A program made the translations under genes and the position numbers. DNA of 64,000 nucleotides. Source: Membranipora membranacea (lineage: Eukaryota > Bryozoa > Gymnolaemata > Cheilostomatida > Membraniporidae). Under the pieces are notes generated by a model that ran no database searches, was not told where the DNA came from, and saw nothing but the letters and a program-made list of their open reading frames with translations. The DNA is taken from assembly GCA_914767715.1 (NCBI GenBank), contig OU612070.1, positions 16,943,501-17,007,500 on the forward strand. The letters are read 5' to 3'. This document shows positions 60,101 to 64,000 of the stretch, in pieces (the stretch's first letter is position 1; each line of letters starts with the position of its first letter).

Positions 60101-63100
60101 GTAGCCGTATGTAGATGTCCTGCGGAAATGGTGCTTGGTGCTGATGAAGTAACATGTGAAGGTCCACTCCCACCACCTGTACACCCATGTGAGGCAAAAG
60201 GATGCTCCCACGACTGTTTAGGAGACGTTGATACAGGTGTAGCCATATGTAGATGTCCTGCGGATATGGTGCTTGGTGCTGATGAAGCAACATGTGAAGG
60301 TCCTCCTTCGCCCCCTGTGGACCCATGTGAGGACAAGGCATGTTTTGATGCCTGCGCAGTCGTTGGTGGTGTAGCTGTATGCACCTGCCCTGAAGGTTCT
60401 GTACTTGCTGCTGATGGTTATGGATGTGAAGGTCCAGGTACGGACCCATGTGAGGACAAGGCATGTTTTGATGCCTGTGCAGTCGTCGGTGGTGTAGCTG
60501 TATGTACCTGCCCTGAAGGAATGACAGCCAATGATGATGGATATGGATGTGATGGTTGGTTACTCTATACACTTTGGTATTGACGCAAGTGAAGACATGT
60601 GATATCAGCCTCCTGTTGAATACAGTTTTCATTCTTATCGCATTCATTAGAATTCAGTGTCCTCCCAGAATGCTTGTTTGACATCAAAGTAAACGAAGTT
60701 TATTTAAACATAAATGGCGTTTTGCAAATGCTTTCATCTAACTGAAGCTGTATCTCAGCAATCGCTAATCAGGGCTCTGTGGAATTTTAGCAGCTAAACT
60801 GCGTACCACTCTTAATGTGAATGTAAATCAATGTTCCCAACAGGCTTTAATTCTGAAATCACTATCACCTCATTCATTTACAGATCCTTGTGATTTGAAG
60901 GGATGTTCTCATGCTTGTCAAACTACTGCAATTGGCGCAGCATGCGGCTGTCCCGAGACTATGGTACTCAGTACCGATGGGGTTACTTGTGAACTTAAGC
61001 CAGGTCTGTATTACTTCAGAGCAGTGTTCAAACTTGCTTGTTTATCATTGGAATAATTTGGAACGTTATTTTGGGGAATCTTGAAATTATTTATTGGTCC
61101 CTCCTTGTCCTATATCAACTCCTAGTCCGCTTGTTTGTCATTGTAGTAATTTTTAACTTTATTTTGGGGACTCTAGAAATGACTTATTGGTCCCTCCTTA
61201 CCCTATATCAACATCCAGGCTGCTTGTTTGTCATTGGAGTAGTTTGTAACTTTTTTTTGGGGAATCTGGAAATGATTTATTGGCCCCTCCTGCCCTACAT
61301 CAACCCCTATTCCTCTTGTTTGTCATTGGAGTAATTTTTAACTTTATTTTAGGGAATCTAGAAATTATTTATTGGTCCCTCCTTGCCCTATATCACCCCC
61401 ACAATACAAAATAAAGTACAGTTATGCTGTAGTATGTTGGATAGGCTCTGGGGGCCGATGTCAGGGAGACATGTCCCAAGACACCTATGGGAGTTGTATA
61501 ACAAAAGGCCTTTTGTTTGGTGAACAAAGGAGTACAATGGCAGGCAAAGTTTGCTTGTCTTAATGCATGTTGGGAGTGTGTAATCGATGGTTGGAGAGCG
61601 TGTATGCTAGCCTCAGTTCTCCACTTTTGCTACACTAATTTGTGGGTATACACAATCCACCCGCTGCTACAATATGTAGGAACCACTGGTAAAGGGTGTT
61701 TTACAACTATTTTATTTTGTAATGCAGTCCGCTTGTTTATCGTTAGAATAATTTTTAATTTTATTTTGGGGAATTTAAAAATGACTTATGGTCCCTCCTT
61801 GCCCTACATCAACCCCTAGTCTGCTTGTTTATCATAGGAGTAAATTTTAACTTTATTTTGGGAATCTAGAAAATTACTTATTGGTCCCTCCTTGTCCTAT
61901 ATCAACCCCCAGCCTCCTTGTTATTCATTGGAGTAATTGAAGATCATGTTTATTTAAATATTGAACCTTGGAATTGTTTCTGTATCACAGGAGGTAGACC
62001 CGAAGGATGTGATCTTGACAATGGCGGATGCTCTCACATCTGCGTCGTAGATGGATGCCAATGCCCGGTTGACATGAGACTTGATGCTAATGAGAAGGAC
62101 TGCGTGCCCATCACGGGTAAGATGATATTTAATATCTGAATACTGAATGTTTATCCACATTGCTATGATTGTAATTTACTGAAACTTAGCAGTTGTTTTG
62201 CTGACGCTTATATTGATATCAGGTAGTTTAGGATTTTGGTTATTGCTAAGCTGTTATCAGCGATTGCAAATTTTTTTATGTATGATTTGAAGAAAATGAT
62301 GTGAAAATGATGTAAATTACAAAGTCATTTTTCTATCAAAATTGGTAACTCAATAGTAGTCAGAACTCGGAATTCTCCATCCTCCCCACGGGGGAGGGGA
62401 CGACTAATATGTCATAGGCAGACATAATTATAATGGCAGTGGTGACACATCAAATATAAATAACAAAGTCATATTTTTACACTGCCTCAACTTGGTAATA
62501 CATTTTGCTAAGGTACAGACTGATGGAACTGTGCTCGAGCAAACCACGGGCTGAATAGTAACCACGCTGTATTAATTTGAGTACATTTAGCAACACTTTC
62601 AGCTAGTCAATCTGATTCTGCTTAGTATATACCGGCAACTAGCAGAACACTCCATAAAGCCGCTTAGCATCCTCTCTGTTTTATTTCTATGGTAACCTTG
62701 CAGTTTTCTACCTCTCTTGCAGATGTAGTAGATCCCTGTATTGGGAATAATTGCGATCAAGTATGCATAGCAGTTGGTGGAGTACCTACTTGCATATGCG
62801 GGCCAGGATTTGAGATGCCTCCAGGCAGTGCACTTTGCCAAGGTAAGTTGAGCTATCATTTGCCGATGTTTTTTCAGGGTTTCCATCAAAATTTGTTTCA
62901 ACTGAGTAGTCTTCCTGTGCGCACACGCTGTATGTTATCTAGTTTTGCATTCTTGTTGAGCTCAAACACTTGAAAAGTTTTATTTTAGCACTGATTATTG
63001 GATCTTACATTGAGAATAACAATATCAATCCACTACTCATGAAAAAGCTTCCTTATTTTATCTTCTAACTTGTAATTTATTACGGAAAAAATTCGGAAAA

Positions 63101-63387
63101 CATTTCAACATTGAAATGAAATAGATGGTTAGTAAAAGTGGTAACAGATTTTTTGGTTTTAAGTCTGACAAGAGCGAATAACTTACATTTGAACTCCATA
63201 GAGAAGAAGAGAACTTTAGGATCGACTCAACAAATCTTATTTTATGTCTCTAGATATCAATGAATGTAAAGACAATAATGGAGGATGTCAGGAGGTTTGT
63301 GTCAACCTACCTGGATCTCATATCTGTAGTTGCCCTGATGGATTCCAACTTCGTGTAGATGGAATAACTTGTGAACCAATAGGTATA

Positions 63388-63430
<43 letters not shown>

Positions 63431-63989
63431 GATGTGGGAGTCTCCTAACCATCAGATACAGACCACACCCTTCAAATTATTTTTGAATATCACCGCAAAT
63501 TACTAGAAATGCTCTTGATATCTGGTACTTTTGAGTTAATCGTGCCTATTGTCATGATTTGGTAGGCTAATCCTTCTGCTTGTTAATACCAGGAGTTTAA
63601 TTGGAGGTGCCATTGAAATAAACCTAAACTTCGCATAGCAGATCATAAGTCCATCTTTGCTGGAATTCATATACCGTGATTCAGATCACACATCTGACGT
63701 ATATCAAGCTTATGAGTAATAAAAAATATAAAATACAGCTCTCGCTTTGAAGTTCCATATTCCTTTCAATACTCTTGACAATTATGTAGACTGTTTATAA
63801 GCATGAATTTTAATATTTCTCTATTAAAATTAATCATAAATTTATTAAAAATATTAATATTTGATTGATTATTTACAGTTGAAGATCCATGTGATGAGTG
63901 TTCACATGGCTGCGAGATGGGAGATGCTGGATTTGTCTGCACATGCCACATAGGTTATACTCTCGCTGCTGACTTGAGGACTTGTATAG
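37911..63989 (+). CDS. Secreted WSC-VWD-EGF protein, VWDE-like, 3' end outside window
   Basis: Thirty-nine exons join in phase to 6082 nt (2027 codons and continuing): 37911-37922, 38093-38144, 38669-38779, 39041-39190, 39524-39617, 40061-40202, 40851-40940, 41678-41832, 42140-42371, 43154-43312, 43762-43870, 44162-44271, 44659-44879, 45310-45444, 45660-45756, 46469-46615, 47057-47186, 47563-47765, 48365-48583, 49118-49217, 49647-49757, 50238-50357, 50951-51076, 51598-51708, 52086-52196, 52592-52702, 53794-53904, 54188-54298, 54852-54962, 56138-56257, 56616-56741, 57824-57934, 58648-58758, 59238-60554, 60884-61003, 61991-62116, 62723-62842, 63254-63382, 63879-63989. Order: signal peptide, WSC, Ig-like region, VWD, Cys-rich region, at least 28 EGF modules. 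The layout resembles VWDE (von Willebrand D and EGF domain protein), an extracellular protein; the WSC domain is extra. The role is probably extracellular or mucosal; function is inferred from family only. All introns are GT-AG except one GC-AG (after exon 30). Confidence 0.87.
39687..39815. repeat. Partial copy of palindromic repeat in intron 5
   Basis: It matches one arm of the family at 28944-29525 and 40283-40644: CATGTTATAGTCAGGCAGTT, GATGGTGGAAAAAGTGCCTC and CCATAAGGGA. The other arm is missing. A G run of about 12 lies just downstream near 39870. Confidence 0.75.
40283..40644. mobile_element. Long-arm foldback MITE in intron 6
   Basis: Nearly the whole 360 bp is palindromic. The left arm CTACCCAAAGACCCATGCAT, then TAGTCAGGCAGTTACTTATG and TGTGTCAGATTTG, is mirrored at the right by the complement of the same segments. 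Inner segments (TTCCCTTATGGGAGGCA) appear as in the other copies. No coding capacity. Confidence 0.8.
41810..42010 (+). repeat. 29-bp tandem array duplicating the exon 8 splice donor
   Basis: The last 20 bases of exon 8 and its GTAAGTGTC donor are repeated downstream in the intron. Units carry a donor-like site at 41833 (the one used), 41856 (GTAAAT), 41885 (GTAAGT), 41914 (TTAAGT), 41943 (GTAAGT), 41972 (ATAAGT) and 42001 (TTAAGT). Spacing is 29 bp except the first, which is 23. Only the 41833 donor keeps the frame to exon 9. Confidence 0.9.
42664..42855 (+). repeat. tRNA-derived SINE, copy A (intron 9)
   Basis: A head with box A-like GGCTCAGTTGGTTAGAGCG and box B-like GGTTCATATCC is followed by a body: GACTACTGGGGT, AGGTGTGGTC, ACCTGCCTACAAAC, AAATCTGGCACAATAG, AAGCCTCGC. 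The same body with a different tRNA head recurs at 51162-51342. Confidence 0.8.
43154..44879 (+). other. Gene segment: von Willebrand factor D domain (exons 10-13)
   Basis: Residues about 347-545. The domain starts with [18 protein letters not shown] (the family's C-x-D-P-H-x-x-T/S-F-D-G). It continues with [46 protein letters not shown] and ends with [17 protein letters not shown], the conserved GLCG-x-x-D/N-G-N-x-x-NDL motif with a possible calcium-binding loop. VWD domains mediate disulfide-linked assembly in mucins and von Willebrand factor. Confidence 0.9.
44343..44443. repeat. 17-bp minisatellite in intron 12
   Basis: Six imperfect units of ACTTGTGAGATCACATG, alternating CATG and CACA joints. 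Confidence 0.85.
45310..49217 (+). other. Gene segment: Cys-rich region between VWD and EGF array (exons 14-20)
   Basis: Residues about 546-889. It includes [15 protein letters not shown], a Pro/Asp-rich linker, [17 protein letters not shown] to [10 protein letters not shown] (compare the C8-like cysteine spacing that often follows VWD domains), and a compact [20 protein letters not shown] module like an EGF or VWDE-type repeat. A beta-rich domain follows (exon 19) and then a short acidic Cys-poor stretch ending CDPNNPW. I do not recognise a named domain for most of it. Confidence 0.6.
47873..47887. repeat. Poly-C tract in intron 18
   Basis: A run of about 14 C. Similar homopolymers occur near 28382 (C) and 39870 (G). 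Length is unreliable in sequencing. Confidence 0.8.
50005..50066 (-). repeat. tRNA-like SINE head in intron 21
   Basis: On the minus strand the segment reads GGTGTGGAGTAGTCGTTAGGG, then GGTTCGAATCATGG, matching box A and box B spacing. It differs from the 42664 and 51162 heads. Probably a SINE fragment. Confidence 0.6.
50485..50560. repeat. Imperfect 10-bp repeat in intron 22
   Basis: Irregular units around GAGTCTCGAGTC and TTGAATC, visible by eye, with no coding role. Confidence 0.55.
51162..51342 (+). repeat. tRNA-derived SINE, copy B (intron 23)
   Basis: The head GGTCAGTTGGTTACAGGG and GTGGGTCCAATCCCA is followed by the same body as copy A: CGACTACTCGGGT, CCAGGTGTG, ACCTGCCTACAAAC, GCAAACTGGTGCAGATA, GCAGCCTCGCCC. 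Confidence 0.8.
53440..53475 (+). pseudogene. Relic calcium-binding EGF exon start
   Basis: ATATAAATGAATGTAC aligns with the start of exons 22 and 30 (ATCTTGATGAATGTGC and ATATTGATGAATGTGC). About 90 bases of preceding intron also match (TTACCATTTT, then CCTTCTGTGTCTGTCATCA). The acceptor AG has become AA and similarity fades after about 30 bases. It marks a lost EGF exon between exons 26 and 27. Confidence 0.7.
55464..55967. mobile_element. Foldback MITE copy 1 (intron 29)
   Basis: The ends are inverted repeats flanked by TA: GACAGTTTTCTGAGCTCTGA at the left and its complement at the right. The arms continue inward with TCTCTCCAGTTTGGTACTTT, CCGCATAGGAAAA and AGAGGGTTATCTTGA before the palindrome centre. 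No open frame of note. Confidence 0.85.
56850..57356. mobile_element. Foldback MITE copy 2 (intron 31)
   Basis: The same family and nearly the same length (507 bp) as 55464-55967, with TA flanks and GAGAGTTTTCTGAGCTCTGA at the left end. Substitutions are spread along both arms, so the two copies are independent insertions or an old duplication along with the exons. Confidence 0.85.
59238..60554 (+). other. Gene segment: fused ten-EGF exon (exon 34)
   Basis: A 1317-bp exon without stops, phase 1 at both ends, encodes ten EGF-like modules of 40-46 residues. Modules 4-8 contain CSHDC and CRCPA and are joined by GPPPPP-type linkers. The DNA of modules 5-7 repeats with a period of exactly 138 bp (CTGTGGACCC at 59763, 59901 and 60039; a variant at 60177). 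Modules 2-3 form a second pair (CSEAC) and 9-10 a third (CFDAC). All keep six cysteines. Single-module exons lie on either side. Confidence 0.92.
61037..61400. repeat. About 93-bp tandem repeat in intron 35, first cluster
   Basis: Four units start at 61037, 61130, 61223 and 61315, each with CTTGTTTGTCATTGGAGTAA, TTTTGGGGAATCT and TATTGGTCCCTCCTTGCCC. The 98-codon open frame over it is an artefact of the repeat. Confidence 0.9.
61732..61935. repeat. About 93-bp tandem repeat in intron 35, second cluster
   Basis: Units of the same family at 61732, 61823 and 61917 (the last one partial), 330 bp after the first cluster. The non-repetitive spacer may be an insertion into a once continuous array. 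Confidence 0.85.
63386..63433 (+). repeat. (TGT)n microsatellite next to exon 38 donor
   Basis: About 15 TGT/GTT triplets start a few bases after the GT of the exon 38 donor. Read in frame from the exon they would encode a run of cysteines. Confidence 0.92.
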
Positions 63990-64000
63990 GTAACAAATAT

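Larger units (their letters stand above)
60884..63989 (+). other. Gene segment: five more EGF exons (exons 35-39)
   Basis: Exons of 120, 126, 120, 129 and 111 bp, all phase 1-1. Exon 38 begins [16 protein letters not shown] and is a clear calcium-binding EGF with CSCPDGFQL. Exon 39 ([13 protein letters not shown]) ends at 63989 with a GT donor, 11 bases before the window ends, so the gene continues. Confidence 0.9.

Noticed and set aside
59209-60647. Long minus-strand open frames (391, 444 and 153 codons) opposite the ten-EGF exon
   Set aside because: They are antisense shadows of a 138-bp coding repeat whose unit is a multiple of three. The plus strand has conserved EGF cysteines and matching splice phases, while these frames show only low-complexity repeats.
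61038-61334. 98-codon hydrophobic open frame
   Set aside because: It follows the 93-bp intronic satellite, and its peptide repeats with the DNA. No splice or homology support.
1-64000. CRISPR arrays, operons, bacterial or viral genes
   Set aside because: None seen. Spaced direct repeats are explained by minisatellites, and gene structure is intron-rich and eukaryotic.

Overview
The window is nuclear DNA of an invertebrate animal. It is AT-rich, with intron-rich genes, GT-AG introns of a few hundred bases, non-autonomous DNA transposons, tRNA-derived SINE-like repeats and a non-LTR retrotransposon. The gene content (an SLC18B1-type transporter, an SLC25A29-type mitochondrial carrier, and a WSC/VWD/EGF secreted protein) fits a bilaterian such as a hemichordate or other marine invertebrate, but the phylum cannot be fixed from sequence alone. 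All gene models were spliced by hand from splice sites, reading phase and protein-family similarity. There is no transcript evidence.

Left part, 1-23.4 kb. Two minus-strand copies of an SLC18B1-like major-facilitator transporter gene lie in direct tandem, about 17.3 kb apart. The right copy (17015-23410) is complete: 11 exons and 475 codons. The left copy (1455-6135) has exons 1-8 intact, but homology stops 68 bases after exon 8 and exons 9-11 are not present. A third, decayed exon 1 with two stops lies at 15916-16017. Between the copies are an internally deleted non-LTR retrotransposon (about 7.75-10.3 kb, minus strand, ORF1 intact), two hAT-type MITEs with perfect 8-bp target duplications (one left of copy 1, one between), and other repeats. 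The right copy carries a 607-bp TA-flanked MITE whose empty site is preserved in the left copy.

Middle part, 24.8-37.8 kb. A complete 4-exon minus-strand SLC25A29-like mitochondrial carrier gene (292 codons) has a 14-bp minisatellite in its third intron and a palindromic repeat with 81-bp tandem units in its second. About 7 kb without a recognisable gene follows, with foldback repeats and microsatellites.

Right part, 37.8-64 kb. A large plus-strand gene opens 80 bp after a TATA box and runs off the window. Thirty-nine coding exons join in phase into at least 2027 codons: signal peptide, WSC domain, an Ig-like region, a von Willebrand factor D domain, a Cys-rich region, and then at least 28 EGF-like modules. 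It is closest in layout to VWDE, with an added WSC domain. Most EGF modules are single phase-1 exons of 111-129 bp. One 1317-bp exon fuses ten modules, partly as a near-identical 138-bp tandem repeat. Introns hold foldback MITEs, SINEs, minisatellites, a relic EGF exon, a 29-bp array that duplicates a splice donor, and one GC-AG intron.

The three gene types do not form a pathway. The story is local duplication at several scales (gene, exon block, exon, minisatellite) plus transposon insertion.
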